Assembly (NCBI RefSeq): GCF_003600625.1
Contig: NZ_CP032489.1
Span: 372,001 to 436,000, forward strand
Length of the DNA: 64,000 bases
Direction of reading: 5' to 3'
DNA from: Arachidicoccus soli
GTDB taxonomy: Bacteria; Bacteroidota; Bacteroidia; Chitinophagales; Chitinophagaceae
Part shown: one piece after another, positions 51,363 through 60,960 of the stretch
How positions within the stretch are numbered: position 1 is the first letter of the stretch
Layout of the letters: each line of letters begins with the position of its first letter
Notes under the pieces: generated by a model
What the model saw: only the letters and a program-made list of their open reading frames with translations
Database searches by the model: none
What the model was told of the DNA's origin: nothing
Made by a program: the position numbers and the translations under genes

Positions 51363-51779
51363 ATGGCTATCATTGCTGAAATATTAAAATCGAGTAATCT
51401 TAGTGTTACGGAAGGTAGGAAAAAAATATTGTCTTTATTTCTTAATGCAAATGGAGCACTTTCGCATGCCGATATTGAAAAGGAAGCAGATGAGAAAATG
51501 GACAGAATTACCATCTATCGTACATTACAATCTTTTGTATCAAAAGGTATCATCCATATAATCCCAACAACAGATAATTCTATTCAATATGCGCTTTGCA
51601 AGGATGAATGTAGCGAAGGGCATCATCACGATAAGCATGTACATTTTGTCTGTAATGAGTGTCATACGACATATTGCCTCGAACACGTAGATGTACCACA
51701 TGTAAAATTACCTGCGGGGTTTTCAGAAACACAAACCGATGTAATTGTAAATGGACTTTGCGCAAAATGCAAAGCTTAA
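51363..51779 (+). CDS. Fur-family metalloregulator (Zur/PerR-like)
   Basis: A 138-residue Fur-family repressor. The winged helix covers about 10-75 (ADEKMDRITIYRTLQSFVSKGI). The His-rich GHHHDKHVHFVCNEC segment (86-100) carries sensor ligands, and two Cys pairs (Cys97/Cys100 and Cys133/Cys136) form the structural zinc site. The HVH and CxxC pattern fits Zur or PerR better than Fur, but cannot settle it. It follows sco by 35 bases and probably binds the palindrome at 50548-50570. An IS481 element begins directly after its stop codon, leaving the protein unchanged. Confidence 0.9.
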   Translation: MAIIAEILKSSNLSVTEGRKKILSLFLNANGALSHADIEKEADEKMDRITIYRTLQSFVSKGIIHIIPTTDNSIQYALCKDECSEGHHHDKHVHFVCNECHTTYCLEHVDVPHVKLPAGFSETQTDVIVNGLCAKCKA

Positions 51780-51780
51780 T

Positions 51781-53070
51781 TGTAAAAGTTAAGACTTAAT
51801 CTGACATTTCTTAAATTTGATAACAATTTAAAACAGATTAAGATGACAACAACACAAAAGTTGATCCAGCCCAAAATGGGGCTGTTGAAACTAGCAGAAA
51901 AATTGGGTAATGTTTCAGAAGCCTGTAAAGTAATGGGTTATTCAAGGGACAGTTTTTATCGTTTTCAAAAATTGTACGAAGAAGGCGGAGAACTCGCACT
52001 AAAAGAAATCAGCCGCAGTAAACCATTATTAAAAAATCGAATTGCCCACGAACTGGAAGAGTTAGTTGTGGCTTATGCAACTGAGCAGCCTGCACATGGC
52101 CAAACAAGGGCGGCCAATGAGCTGTCCAAGCGTGGAAGCAGCATAGCTCCCTCTACGGTACGGCAAGTATGGCTACGTCATGACCTAGAAACATTTCAGA
52201 AGCGATTAAAAGCCTTAGAGGCAAAGGTTGCCCAAGACAGTTTAATATTGACGGATGACCAGGTAGCAGCCTTAGAGCGCAAAAAGATAGATGAAGAAAG
52301 CCATGGCGAAATAGAGACCCATCATCCCGGATATTTAGGATGCCAGGACACGTATTATGTCGGCTACATTAAGGGGGTGGGCAAGATTTACCAGCAAACC
52401 TATCTGGATACATATACCAGAATAGCTTTTGCCAAACTATATGACCGTAAAAATGCCCTTGTGGCGGCCGACATGCTCAATGATAGAGTGATTCCATTCT
52501 ATGAAGAACAAGGTGTTGATTTGCTTAGAATACTCACTGATAGAGGAACAGAGTATTGTGGAGCAAGAGAGCACCATGAGTTTGAACTGTATTTAACTAT
52601 TGAAGATATCGAACATACAAAAATCAGAGCAAAACGGCCTCAAAGCAACGGTATTTGTGAGCGCTTTCACAGAACGATGCAAGATGAATTTTATGCAATT
52701 GCCTTCAGAAAAAAGATCTATCAATCCATTGAAGAAATGCAAGCAGATGTTGATCTTTGGATAGATTTCTATAACAAAGAACGTACCCACAGCGGACGAT
52801 ATTGCTATGGAAAAACACCTATGCAAACTTGGGAAGACAGCAAAGAATTGGCTAAATCCAAAGATCTGATTAATTTTTTCGGACAATCCGTTACCTTTAA
52901 TGTGTCAGCTGAAGCGGAAGCGGTCCCTGCTGAGGAGCAAACCGCCAGGAATACGCTGACCGATGGAAATGAAAAAGCGGCTGAAAAAACGGCCGCTTCT
53001 TCTCCAAATTCATTTTTATCGCCAATGCCTTAAAAAACCTATCTTGTCAGATTAAGTATTGGCCATTACA
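51781..53070 (+). mobile_element. IS481 family element at the fur-family stop codon
   Basis: Ends TGTAAAAGTTAAGACTTAAT and, inward from 53070, TGTAATGGCCAATACTTAAT; the first 26 bases match at 21 positions including ACTTAATCTGACA. The 7-bp duplication GCTTAAT lies at 51774-51780 and 53071-53077. The left copy contains the last codon and stop of the Fur-family gene. Size is 1290 bp. Confidence 0.93.
51843..53033 (+). CDS. IS481 family transposase
   Basis: A 396-residue DDE transposase. N-terminal helix-turn-helix (AEKLGNVSEACKVMGYSRDS, about 18-37) is followed by a second HTH, the Lys/Glu-rich linker and the rve core with Asp169 (GCQDTYYVG), Asp233 (LTDRGTEYCG) and Glu273 (SNGICERFHRTMQDEF). 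A 45-residue Ala/Glu-rich tail follows the usual end (GKTPMQTWED), longer than typical IS481 proteins. The frame is intact. It is the only gene of the element. Confidence 0.95.
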   Translation: MTTTQKLIQPKMGLLKLAEKLGNVSEACKVMGYSRDSFYRFQKLYEEGGELALKEISRSKPLLKNRIAHELEELVVAYATEQPAHGQTRAANELSKRGSSIAPSTVRQVWLRHDLETFQKRLKALEAKVAQDSLILTDDQVAALERKKIDEESHGEIETHHPGYLGCQDTYYVGYIKGVGKIYQQTYLDTYTRIAFAKLYDRKNALVAADMLNDRVIPFYEEQGVDLLRILTDRGTEYCGAREHHEFELYLTIEDIEHTKIRAKRPQSNGICERFHRTMQDEFYAIAFRKKIYQSIEEMQADVDLWIDFYNKERTHSGRYCYGKTPMQTWEDSKELAKSKDLINFFGQSVTFNVSAEAEAVPAEEQTARNTLTDGNEKAAEKTAASSPNSFLSPMP

Positions 53071-53174
53071 GCTTAATATTCTTTAAAATTAGTCAGTTTC
53101 TTTAATCTCGTTAGGCGAAGTCCAATTTGAATTTCTAACTGTTTCAATATACTTTGTTGTGCTGTATTATTTAT

Positions 53175-53451
53175 TCAGGCAGACATTGGGTTCACTTGAA
53201 TTTGTCCTCCGATTTTTCATAATTGTCGCAAATTGAGGTTTTGCTCCATCAGATAATGCTTTGCACAAACTCGGTCTGCTTAAACCAGTTTCTTCCGCAA
53301 TCTTTGTCATTTTGATAGCTTTAGCAATATGTCCGATTGCATTAATTACATCTGTATTATTGCCTTCTTCCAAAACTGTATTAAGATATTCCGCAATCAT
53401 TTCTTTACTGTCCAAATAATTCGCTATTTCAAATCTTGAAGTTTCCGTTTT
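53175..53451 (-). pseudogene. Decayed HigA-type antitoxin (HTH)
   Basis: The core reads LDSKEMIAEYLNTVLEEGNN, then KMTKIAEETGLSRPSLCKAL, a HigA-like addiction-module antidote. Upstream in frame is KTETSRFEIANY, but the expected ATG is replaced by TAG (53452-53454). Near the C-terminus the frame changes after ATIMK: the expected ending IGGQIQVNPMSA-stop is present in another frame (stop at 53175-53177), so about 10 bases were lost. It is preceded by a broken toxin gene. The intact-looking stretch begins only at a TTG. Confidence 0.75.
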
Positions 53452-53459
53452 CTATTTAT

Positions 53460-53699
53460 TTAATTTTTTCCGAATTTCTTTCGCTTTTGCAATGTCTTTT
53501 GTTGAGTTGATTTATCTCCGTCAATCAGAAGAACAATTACTTTTCCGTCATTTTTCTTGAAGTAAACTCTGTAGCCTTTTGCAAAATTTATTCGCATTTC
53601 TCGGATTCCGTCGCCAACTGTTTTACAATCGCCAAAATGTTCATCAGTTTCTAATTTTTGAATTCTGAACAAAATCTTCGCCTTTAGGCAACTGGTAGT
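53460..53699 (-). pseudogene. 5'-truncated RelE/HigB-type toxin
   Basis: The frame holds KAKILFRIQKLETDEHFGDC, KTVGDGIREMRINFAKGYRV and IVLLIDGDKSTQQKTLQKRK, the C-terminal two thirds of a HigB/Gp49-like RNase toxin. In frame upstream there is a TGA at 53700-53702, and the usual N-terminal strand and first helix are absent. The toxin-before-antitoxin order is that of higBA. It lies 8 bases before the broken antitoxin. Confidence 0.75.
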
Positions 53700-53785
53700 T
53701 CACTTCGAATATAATACCTTTTACTAATCATTTGTTACCTCTTGCTCAACATTAAAAGCCCCTTTGATAAGTAAATTTTGAGTTA

Positions 53786-55414
53786 TCAAACCTGAAACAC
53801 ACCTGTTTTAAACTCTTCAAAATGTGAATTTTCATTAGCAGCCGCAATAGCTTCAGCAATGCGTGTTCTAGTAGTTATAGGGTCTATAATTTCATCCACC
53901 CAAAGTCTTGCTGCGGCATAATAAGGTGTAGTCTGAGTTTGGTACCTTTGACTTATTTTAGAAAGTAATTTATTTTCTTCCTCTGCAGATATTTCTTCCC
54001 CCTTTGCTTTTAAAGAAACAACTTGTATTTGTAATAATGTTTTTGCAGCTTGTTCTCCACCCATTACAGCAATTTTTGCCGATGGCCACGCATAAATAAA
54101 TCTTGGGTTATAAGCTTTTCCACACATAGCATAATTGCCCGCGCCATAGCTGTTTCCAATGATAATTGTAATTTTTGGTACAATAGAATTTGCAACGGCT
54201 TGCACCAATTTTGCACCGTCTTTTGTAATGCCGGAATGCTCACTACGACTGCCTACCATAAAGCCGGTAACATCTTGTAAAAACACAAGCGGAATTTTCT
54301 TTTGATTGCAGTTTAAAATGAACCTTGCGGCTTTGTCTGCGCTATCGCCATATATCACACCACCTAATTGCATTTCTCCTTTTTTACTTTTTACAATTAA
54401 TCGTTGATTGGCTACAATGCCCACTGCCCAGCCATCTACACGTGCGTAACCACAAACAATAGTTTTGCCGTAATCTTCTTTGAACTGATCAAATTCACTA
54501 TTATCCACAACGCTTTCAATTATCTGTACTATATCATAAGGCTTTGAGTTATTTTCACTCATAATAGAATAAATATTACCTGCTTTTCGATTCGGCAATT
54601 TGGGTTCTATTCTATCAAATCCTGCTTTTGGCCGATGACTCAATTTTGAGAAAATACGTTTTATTTGCTCTAAACATTCTTGTTCAGTGTCAAACTTGTA
54701 ATCCGCAATCCCGCTGATTTCGGTATGTGTGACAGCTCCGCCTAAAGTTTCGGCATCTACATCTTCACCAATGGCTGCTTTTACTAAATAAGGCCCGGCC
54801 AAAAATATACTGCCATTCCCTTCGACCATCAAAGTCTCGTCACTCATAATGGGCAGATATGCACCCCCTGCAACACATGCGCCCAATACTGCAGATATTT
54901 GTGTAATACCCTTTGCACTCATTCTAGCATTGTTGTAAAATGCGCGGCCAAAATGTTCTTTATCGGGAAATATTTCATCTTGCATAGGAAGAAAAACACC
55001 AGCACTATCCACTAAATAAATAACAGGTAAATTATTTTCGATAGCAATTTCTTGCATGCGCAGAAATTTTTTTGCAGTTATAGGAAACCATGCACCGGCT
55101 TTTACAGTTTGGTCATTCGCAATAATTACACAACGTTTATTGCCGACAAATCCGATGCCAGCAACAATTCCACCCGATGGACAGCCTCCATACTCAGGGT
55201 ACATCTCATATCCAGTAAAACTACCTATCTCAGTAAATACTGAATTTTTATCAATTAAAAAATCAATTCTTTCTCGTGCAGTTAGTTTGTTGCGGCCATG
55301 TTGTTTCTCAATAGATTTTTTCCCCCCACCTAATTGTATTTTTTCTAATTTTTGGCGTGTTTCACTTGTCAAAAGCCTCATCCAGTCTTCATTCTTATTT
55401 TCAGAAGTGTTCAT
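53786..55414 (-). CDS. Acyl-CoA carboxylase beta subunit (methylcrotonyl-CoA carboxylase type)
   Basis: A 542-residue carboxyltransferase with the two crotonase-like halves. GGCPSGGIVAGIGFVGNKRC and SAVLGACVAGGAYLPIMSDE lie in the N-terminal half; LQDVTGFMVGSRSEHSGITK, GNSYGAGNYAMCGKAYNPRF and WPSAKIAVMGGEQAAKTLL in the C-terminal half. The last two blocks are typical of 3-methylcrotonyl-CoA carboxylase beta rather than propionyl- or acetyl-CoA carboxylase. It would act in leucine breakdown with a biotin-carrying alpha subunit, which is not in the window. Geranyl-CoA carboxylase is a possible alternative. Confidence 0.85.
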   Translation of the reverse strand: MNTSENKNEDWMRLLTSETRQKLEKIQLGGGKKSIEKQHGRNKLTARERIDFLIDKNSVFTEIGSFTGYEMYPEYGGCPSGGIVAGIGFVGNKRCVIIANDQTVKAGAWFPITAKKFLRMQEIAIENNLPVIYLVDSAGVFLPMQDEIFPDKEHFGRAFYNNARMSAKGITQISAVLGACVAGGAYLPIMSDETLMVEGNGSIFLAGPYLVKAAIGEDVDAETLGGAVTHTEISGIADYKFDTEQECLEQIKRIFSKLSHRPKAGFDRIEPKLPNRKAGNIYSIMSENNSKPYDIVQIIESVVDNSEFDQFKEDYGKTIVCGYARVDGWAVGIVANQRLIVKSKKGEMQLGGVIYGDSADKAARFILNCNQKKIPLVFLQDVTGFMVGSRSEHSGITKDGAKLVQAVANSIVPKITIIIGNSYGAGNYAMCGKAYNPRFIYAWPSAKIAVMGGEQAAKTLLQIQVVSLKAKGEEISAEEENKLLSKISQRYQTQTTPYYAAARLWVDEIIDPITTRTRIAEAIAAANENSHFEEFKTGVFQV

Positions 55415-55539
55415 TTGCTAACGTTTATTAGTTTTAAAGATAGAAAATTAATTGAGATAATAAAATTTGTGTAATAAAATAAACCAAAAATTATCATTCT
55501 TATTCTTTTGGCGTAATATAAAAGTATAATTTTGATTTT

Positions 55540-56295
55540 ATGAAGAGACTCTTTTTGTTATTGATAATAATGGTTTGTGTAAAGACAATATTTGGGCAAG
55601 CACCTATAGCCCAGCAGGTTGGCGCTTCAGTACAAATTACTGCTGAGTTATTGCAGAAAGAAAACCTGTTGCGCGATGAATTCGCTAAAAAGGGATTGCT
55701 TTGGCCGGCACGTGAAGTCTATATTCGCTCCTTTAAATATGATAGCCAATTAGAAGTATGGGTGCGCAATAATGATAATGAAAAGTTTCAACTTTTTAAA
55801 ACTTATAAAGTGTGTGTATTAGCCGGAACCATCGGACCCAAGAGAGTTGATGGCGACTATCAAGTGCCCGAAGGTTTTTATTATATTAGCGAGTTTAACC
55901 CACGTAGTGAGTATCACCTTTCTTTAAAATTGAATTATCCCAACGAATCTGATAAGATATTGAGCGATAAAACGAAACCGGGTGGCGGCATTTATATACA
56001 CGGTGATTGTGTTTCTGTTGGATGTATTCCTTTGCAGAATTTCCAAATTGATGAAGTGTATTTAATTGCAATGGGTGCCAAACTAAACGGAGAAAGTTTT
56101 ATTCCTGTACATGTGTTCCCCATTCGATTTAATAATCGGCAAAGTTTAGATTACTATACTAAGTATTCATTTGATGATATTGACCTACAGCATTTCACTG
56201 CGGGATTGAAACCTGTTTACGATTATTTTGAAAAGAATAAGATCCTTCCACTTATTGGTATTACACCTAATGGTGATTATGATGTTTTAAATTAA
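55540..56295 (+). CDS. L,D-transpeptidase family protein, YafK-like, exported
   Basis: A 251-residue exported protein: signal peptide to about 19 (VKTIFGQ), a helix, then a YkuD-type catalytic domain of the YafK group (WPAREVYIRSFKYDSQLEVW, GFYYISEFNPRSEYHLSLKL). The active-site motif is YIHGDCVSVGCIPLQNF with His and catalytic Cys. YafK-like enzymes act on peptidoglycan cross-links or on covalently bound outer-membrane proteins. Its stop overlaps the convergent manA stop by four bases. It differs from the YkuD_2 protein at 45.5 kb, so the window has two unrelated L,D-transpeptidase types. Confidence 0.88.
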   Translation: MKRLFLLLIIMVCVKTIFGQAPIAQQVGASVQITAELLQKENLLRDEFAKKGLLWPAREVYIRSFKYDSQLEVWVRNNDNEKFQLFKTYKVCVLAGTIGPKRVDGDYQVPEGFYYISEFNPRSEYHLSLKLNYPNESDKILSDKTKPGGGIYIHGDCVSVGCIPLQNFQIDEVYLIAMGAKLNGESFIPVHVFPIRFNNRQSLDYYTKYSFDDIDLQHFTAGLKPVYDYFEKNKILPLIGITPNGDYDVLN

Positions 56296-57506
56296 TTGAT
56301 AATGGGAACATAAGCTTTAAAGGCCGTACCGCTTTCTCCTGAGTTAATTTTATATGCTGTTTGAGGTAAAATAAATACTGCCTCACCTCCAAAAACAGTC
56401 AGAGAATTTTCTGCGGATTCAATTGTAATTTCTCCATCTGTTACAAAAATAATCTCTGCTGAAAAGCTTTTGTTATTTATGATCTGATTAGATACTGAAT
56501 CAATTTTTGTAATCCCGAAATCTGGGATTGGGCAAGGATAATTCTTTTCTTTGTTCTCCATGACTTCTCCCTGCATAATACTTGGAATAATACCTTCAAA
56601 AGTCGTGTGTTTCAGCAATTCAGGAACGTCCACGTGTTTAGGAGTAAGACCACCACGTAATACATTGTCGCTGTTAGCCATCAACTCCACATTTTGACCT
56701 TCAAGATAAGCATGAGGAACGCCTGCACCTTGGAATACAGCATCTCCAGGCATGGCTTTTACAATATTGAATAAATAGATGGAAAAAATGCCACGATCAA
56801 TTTTTTCAAATTTGTCACCTGAATGATTCTTATATAATTTAGTCACCCAAAAACCCGGCTGTGATTTATCATTTGTTTGGCTTTTCAATTCGCGTTGCAC
56901 CAAAGGTTCAAGTAATTTGTCTACCTCTGGTTGAGGCATTTCCATTACTTCTCTGTATAATGCTTTGTAACCATCTTTTTCAAAAATAGGAATAAGGGTT
57001 TGAAATTCAGGAATTGATTGTAAAACTGCGGATAGTCTTTCTCTTGTGAGAAACCCATGTAACAACCAAAATTCACTCAATGCGACCATCACTTCAGGTT
57101 TGTGATTACGGTCCTTGTAATTTCTTTTTTTATCTGTAATCAAAATGCCTGCCTCTTCTTCTGCGTCAAACCCCTTTTCTGCCTCAGTTTTAGAAGGATG
57201 AACTTGAATGGATAGCATTTCTTTTACATCTAATATTTTAAAAAGATAGGGTAGTTCACCAAACTTCTGATTCACTTTTGCTCCTATATATTTACCAGGA
57301 TTTTTATTTATTATTTCATTTAGAGAAACTTCCTCATTATTCATAAAAATGGTGGAGGATGCCGAAGGATGGGCGCCCATCCAGTATTCAGCGATGGGCT
57401 TCTTCTCTTTATTTTCTAGGTTTAATAATTGTGCGATAAAGTCTGTGCCGCCCCACGCGTAGTTCTGAACTTTTCCTTTCAGTAAAAATATAGTATCTTG
57501 ATTCAT
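56292..57506 (-). CDS. manA: Mannose-6-phosphate isomerase, class I
   Basis: It interconverts mannose-6-phosphate and fructose-6-phosphate. The 404 residues form the type I cupin enzyme: GKVQNYAWGGTDFIAQLL (11-28), zinc-binding SIQVHPSKTEAEKGF with Gln and His, the PEVMVAL segment with the zinc Glu, and GAGVPHAYLEGQNVELMANS with the last His and the active-site Arg in VLRGGLTPK. Length is typical. It supplies GDP-mannose precursors or channels mannose to glycolysis. It stands alone on the minus strand. Confidence 0.93.
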   Translation of the reverse strand: MNQDTIFLLKGKVQNYAWGGTDFIAQLLNLENKEKKPIAEYWMGAHPSASSTIFMNNEEVSLNEIINKNPGKYIGAKVNQKFGELPYLFKILDVKEMLSIQVHPSKTEAEKGFDAEEEAGILITDKKRNYKDRNHKPEVMVALSEFWLLHGFLTRERLSAVLQSIPEFQTLIPIFEKDGYKALYREVMEMPQPEVDKLLEPLVQRELKSQTNDKSQPGFWVTKLYKNHSGDKFEKIDRGIFSIYLFNIVKAMPGDAVFQGAGVPHAYLEGQNVELMANSDNVLRGGLTPKHVDVPELLKHTTFEGIIPSIMQGEVMENKEKNYPCPIPDFGITKIDSVSNQIINNKSFSAEIIFVTDGEITIESAENSLTVFGGEAVFILPQTAYKINSGESGTAFKAYVPIIN

Positions 57507-57968
57507 TTTAAAAGAATAATTTTCGGCAAGTTACTTAAAATATTAGCAAAGAAATGAGTAATCAATTTATGAGATAAAATTGATAAAATCAGGAAGCTAT
57601 ATATTTTGAAAGTTTTGGATTGCAAATAGTTGTATGCAAATGGCGTTTCAAATATCTAGAGATAGATATTTTTACTTTAAGAGAGGATGGTTTAGATTTT
57701 TACATAGGTGAGAACCCATAATACTATATCTAAAATTGGTTACCCTAGAGAAATAGTAATTAGAAGAAAGATGAAACAAATGAAAATGGAATGATGAAGT
57801 AACAAAACAATAGCTAAATCCTCCACGGGAATGTAGGCAGTTTGAACTGCGGAATATTAAATTATTTAATGGTACTATTATTGAATATTGATTAAATGAA
57901 GGTGTGAATTTCTAAGTGCAAATTCTTGAAATAAGATAGCCAAGTATAGAAGGATGCAGAAGAAGCTG
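57507..57968. other. Gene-free stretch of 460 bases
   Basis: No open frame, RNA gene or terminator is recognised. The base composition is like its surroundings. Confidence 0.5.
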
Positions 57969-58475
57969 CTATTTATTCTCCATTCGTTCTTTCATTAATT
58001 CTATAAATTTTAAAGTGGCTGGACAGTATTCAAGATTCTGTTTGTGTACATGCATATAATCAATAGCTTTTTTCTTTGCCAAATGCGGGAAGCCCGCACA
58101 ATCAGCAGGCCTTGCTTCATAAATAGAGCACATATTTGTATGTAGATCGAGAAACTGACAGGGCTGCGAAACGTTTACCCAATCTTTATCTTTCTTTTCG
58201 AAAGTAAGCCATTTTTCTTTGAACACTTTGGGGGCAATATGTAAAAAATCGGATGCACGTTTAATGTCTTTTTCAGTAAAGGTGGGGGTCATTTTCTTAC
58301 AACAATTGGCGCAGGATGTACAATCTATATGTTTCCAGGTTTCTAGATCAACTTCAACGATCATCTTATCTAAACCACGCGGAGGTCGATTTTCGAGTTT
58401 GGTAATAAAAGCCTTGTAGCCTTTTCTTTTCTTTTTTGATTGTATTGCAAATTTCTCAAGATCTATCTTTTTCAT
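57969..58475 (-). CDS. YkgJ-family cysteine cluster protein
   Basis: 168 residues with the Fe/Zn-cluster pattern of UPF0153/YkgJ: CTSCANCCKKM (C-x2-C-x2-CC), then CQFLDLHTNMCSIYEARPADC and HKQNLEYCPATL. The Cys spacing matches the family exactly. The function of these proteins is not known. It is divergent from xerD with an 79-base gap to the chosen xerD start. Confidence 0.85.
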   Translation of the reverse strand: MKKIDLEKFAIQSKKKRKGYKAFITKLENRPPRGLDKMIVEVDLETWKHIDCTSCANCCKKMTPTFTEKDIKRASDFLHIAPKVFKEKWLTFEKKDKDWVNVSQPCQFLDLHTNMCSIYEARPADCAGFPHLAKKKAIDYMHVHKQNLEYCPATLKFIELMKERMENK

Positions 58476-58554
58476 AAAAGTATTGATACTGTTTCGGAAA
58501 ATAATTCCCTATGCCATTACAAACCTAATAAATAGAAATAACTTTGCAACAATT

Positions 58555-59454
58555 ATGTGGGATAGTTTCAAAATTGGCTTTAAGGCTTATTTACAATTAG
58601 AAAAATCGCTGAGTGAAAACTCTGTGGAAGCATACTTGCGTGATATAAATAAACTATGTTTTTATCTATTGGCCAACGAATCTTCGAAATCGCCGCAAGC
58701 GATTGAATTAAAAGACCTGCAAGCCTTTGTGAAATATCTTGCAAACTTTGGACTAAGTGCCACCTCACAAGCCCGAACGATTTCCGGCATCAAAGGGTTT
58801 TACAAATATTTATTATCGGAGAATGTCATAAAAACAGATCCAACAGCCCTTTTGGAGTTGCCTAAATTAAAAAGAAATTTGCCTGATATTTTGAGTTTTG
58901 AAGAGATCGAAAAAATTATTGCTGCAATAGATTTAAGCAAAGCTGATGGTCATAGAAATAAAGCAATTTTAGAAACGTTGTATAGTTGTGGACTGCGTGT
59001 AAGTGAGTTGATCAATTTAAAAGTTAGTTGCCTCTATTTAGAGGAAGGGTTTGTGCGTGTGATTGGTAAAGGAGATAAAGAAAGATTGGTGCCAATAGGG
59101 GAAGAAGCTATTAGGTTTATTAAATATTATTTATCTCAAAGAAGGGGGCATAAAATTGAAAAAGACTTTGAAGATATTGTGTTTTTGAATAACCGTGGCA
59201 AGACTCTGTCGCGTGTAATGATATTTCTAATTATAAAAGATTTGACAAATAAAGCAGGTATAAAAAAAACAATTTCACCACATACTTTTCGACACTCTTT
59301 TGCGACACATTTAGTGGAAGGCGGTGCCGATTTGCGTGCTGTGCAAGAAATGCTTGGACATGAAAGTATTACTACGACTGAGATCTATACACATTTGGAT
59401 AAACATTTTCTTCGTACAACTTTGCAAGAATTTCACCCTGCATTTAAAAGATGA
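58555..59454 (+). CDS. xerD: Tyrosine recombinase XerD-like
   Basis: It resolves chromosome dimers at dif with a partner recombinase. From ATG 58555 it has 299 residues, the standard XerC/D length; the open frame goes back to 58483 but that adds residues unlike the family. The start is supported by a -7 box TAACTTTG at 58539-58546. Catalytic residues are all present: Arg148 (GLRVSEL), Lys172 (GKGDKERLVP), His243 and Arg246 (SPHTFRHSFA), His269 (LGHES) and Tyr278 (TEIYTHLD). The SAM-like N-terminal domain is complete. It is a housekeeping gene, not the integrase of the tRNA island. Confidence 0.93.
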   Translation: MWDSFKIGFKAYLQLEKSLSENSVEAYLRDINKLCFYLLANESSKSPQAIELKDLQAFVKYLANFGLSATSQARTISGIKGFYKYLLSENVIKTDPTALLELPKLKRNLPDILSFEEIEKIIAAIDLSKADGHRNKAILETLYSCGLRVSELINLKVSCLYLEEGFVRVIGKGDKERLVPIGEEAIRFIKYYLSQRRGHKIEKDFEDIVFLNNRGKTLSRVMIFLIIKDLTNKAGIKKTISPHTFRHSFATHLVEGGADLRAVQEMLGHESITTTEIYTHLDKHFLRTTLQEFHPAFKR

Positions 59455-59647
59455 TTATTCTAAATTTGGAATGTTTCATCAGTACATAGAACATAATATC
59501 ACTAAACAAATATTCAAGGGTTGTTGAGTCGTTCGGTTAAATAAAGCGATTTTATATCGTTCACTGAAGATTTTATGATTATTAGGTCTTAAGAAGAACT
59601 TTTCTATCTCTACTTCTTCTATGGGATACACTTTCATTGATAAGTTA

Positions 59648-60811
59648 CTAATCCGCTAACTTCCCATAATCTGCTTTGCCTGTAAAGATTTCCGATATTT
59701 TTTTTGCATTATAATTATTGGGGTTGTATTTGTTGCCCAATAAAATGATGGTAGCAGTGTCTTGCATTAGATGCATGAAAACATTGTTACTGCCGTGCCA
59801 ATAACCATTGTGATAAATGATAGAATCCTTGGTCATCGGGTTAAAGTAAGTTCGCCACGCCAAACCGTAATTGTGCATCGATTTATGTTCGTGACTTTGT
59901 GGCGTGAATGCCATTTTTAATGTAGATGCTTTGATAAAACTATGCAGATAAAGACTGCGGTCCCATTTAAGCAAATCACGTACGGTGCTGTATACATTCT
60001 TGTCTCCATAAGTGCAATCTACATTGGTCATTGGAAAGGGGCGATTGCCTTGATAAGTTGGATTATAGTTTGCTGTATCTTTTATAGAGAAAACATAGGT
60101 GTCGCGCATGCCGAGTGGCTGAAAGACACTATCTTTCATATATTTGGGAAATGGTTGATGAGTAACCTTTTCGATTATAGAGGCAAGAATAACAAAATTC
60201 GTATTGCAATATTGAAAAGCTCTATTGGGCAATGCGGTAATTTTTGGTTTATTAGCAATCATGAAATTGATAACATCTTGATTGGTTGCATATTTGTTTC
60301 TTGGATAGCCTTTTTCCATGAAATATACATAGTTGGGTAAGCCTGTGCGATGTGACAAAAGCATTTTGATAGTGATACCCTGATATGGAAATTGAGGGAA
60401 ATACTTTTGAATATTATCGTCTAATGAAAGTTTGCCCTCTTCCCACAAATGCAAAATAGTCATTCCGGTAAAAGTTTTTGAGATGGATGCCAAATGCAGA
60501 GCAGTATGTGGTGTAATGGGTGTGTGTTGCCTAAAATCGGCAATGCCCTTATAATCTTCGTATATGATTTGCCCGTTTTTGGCAATCAATATCTCACCAT
60601 TGAAATGGCTGCCTAAAATTTTATGATAGGCAGCTTCTGCTCTGGCTGTGTAATATTTCTTCTTTGCCTGAGAGAGTGGTTGAAAGATGCTGGTGTCAAT
60701 ATTTGCAGAGGTATGCACACTGTCATTTTCGACATTTTCTTTGTTCTTTTTGGCACCACAAGAGATAGAAAAAAATAGAATAGCTGCAAATAATATAAAA
60801 GATGGTTTCAC
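59648..60811 (-). CDS. Serine hydrolase, beta-lactamase (class C-like) family lipoprotein
   Basis: A 387-residue lipoprotein (lipobox FSISC, Cys18). The penicillin-binding fold is shown by Ser109-x-x-Lys112 (LASISKTF), Tyr201-x-Asn203 (FQYCNTNF) and the third motif His-Asn-Gly (IIYHNGYWHG). Proteins of this group are esterases, D-amino-peptidases or beta-lactamases; the HNG third motif is not that of true AmpC (KTG), so beta-lactamase activity is unlikely. A -7 box TATATTTG lies at 60845-60838 on the minus strand. It is not in an operon. Confidence 0.88.
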   Translation of the reverse strand: MKPSFILFAAILFFSISCGAKKNKENVENDSVHTSANIDTSIFQPLSQAKKKYYTARAEAAYHKILGSHFNGEILIAKNGQIIYEDYKGIADFRQHTPITPHTALHLASISKTFTGMTILHLWEEGKLSLDDNIQKYFPQFPYQGITIKMLLSHRTGLPNYVYFMEKGYPRNKYATNQDVINFMIANKPKITALPNRAFQYCNTNFVILASIIEKVTHQPFPKYMKDSVFQPLGMRDTYVFSIKDTANYNPTYQGNRPFPMTNVDCTYGDKNVYSTVRDLLKWDRSLYLHSFIKASTLKMAFTPQSHEHKSMHNYGLAWRTYFNPMTKDSIIYHNGYWHGSNNVFMHLMQDTATIILLGNKYNPNNYNAKKISEIFTGKADYGKLAD

Positions 60812-60960
60812 TCAATAAATTTTTTATCTGTTTGAGCAAATATAATTGAATTTATTTCCTATTCATTTTTGTTTTTATTAGAAGACTGAAAATAAGTTTT
60901 TTTTAGGAAATGAGATCTAAAAAATTTGGATTTTGCTGATTCCTAACGGAACTTCACAAA

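Noticed and set aside
58555-59454. XerD-like recombinase as integrase of the tRNA-Phe island
   Set aside because: It is 16 kb outside the island, has exact XerC/D length and sits among core genes.
59648-60811. True class C beta-lactamase resistance gene
   Set aside because: The third active-site motif is His-Asn-Gly instead of Lys-Thr-Gly, and the protein is a lipoprotein typical of general serine hydrolases.
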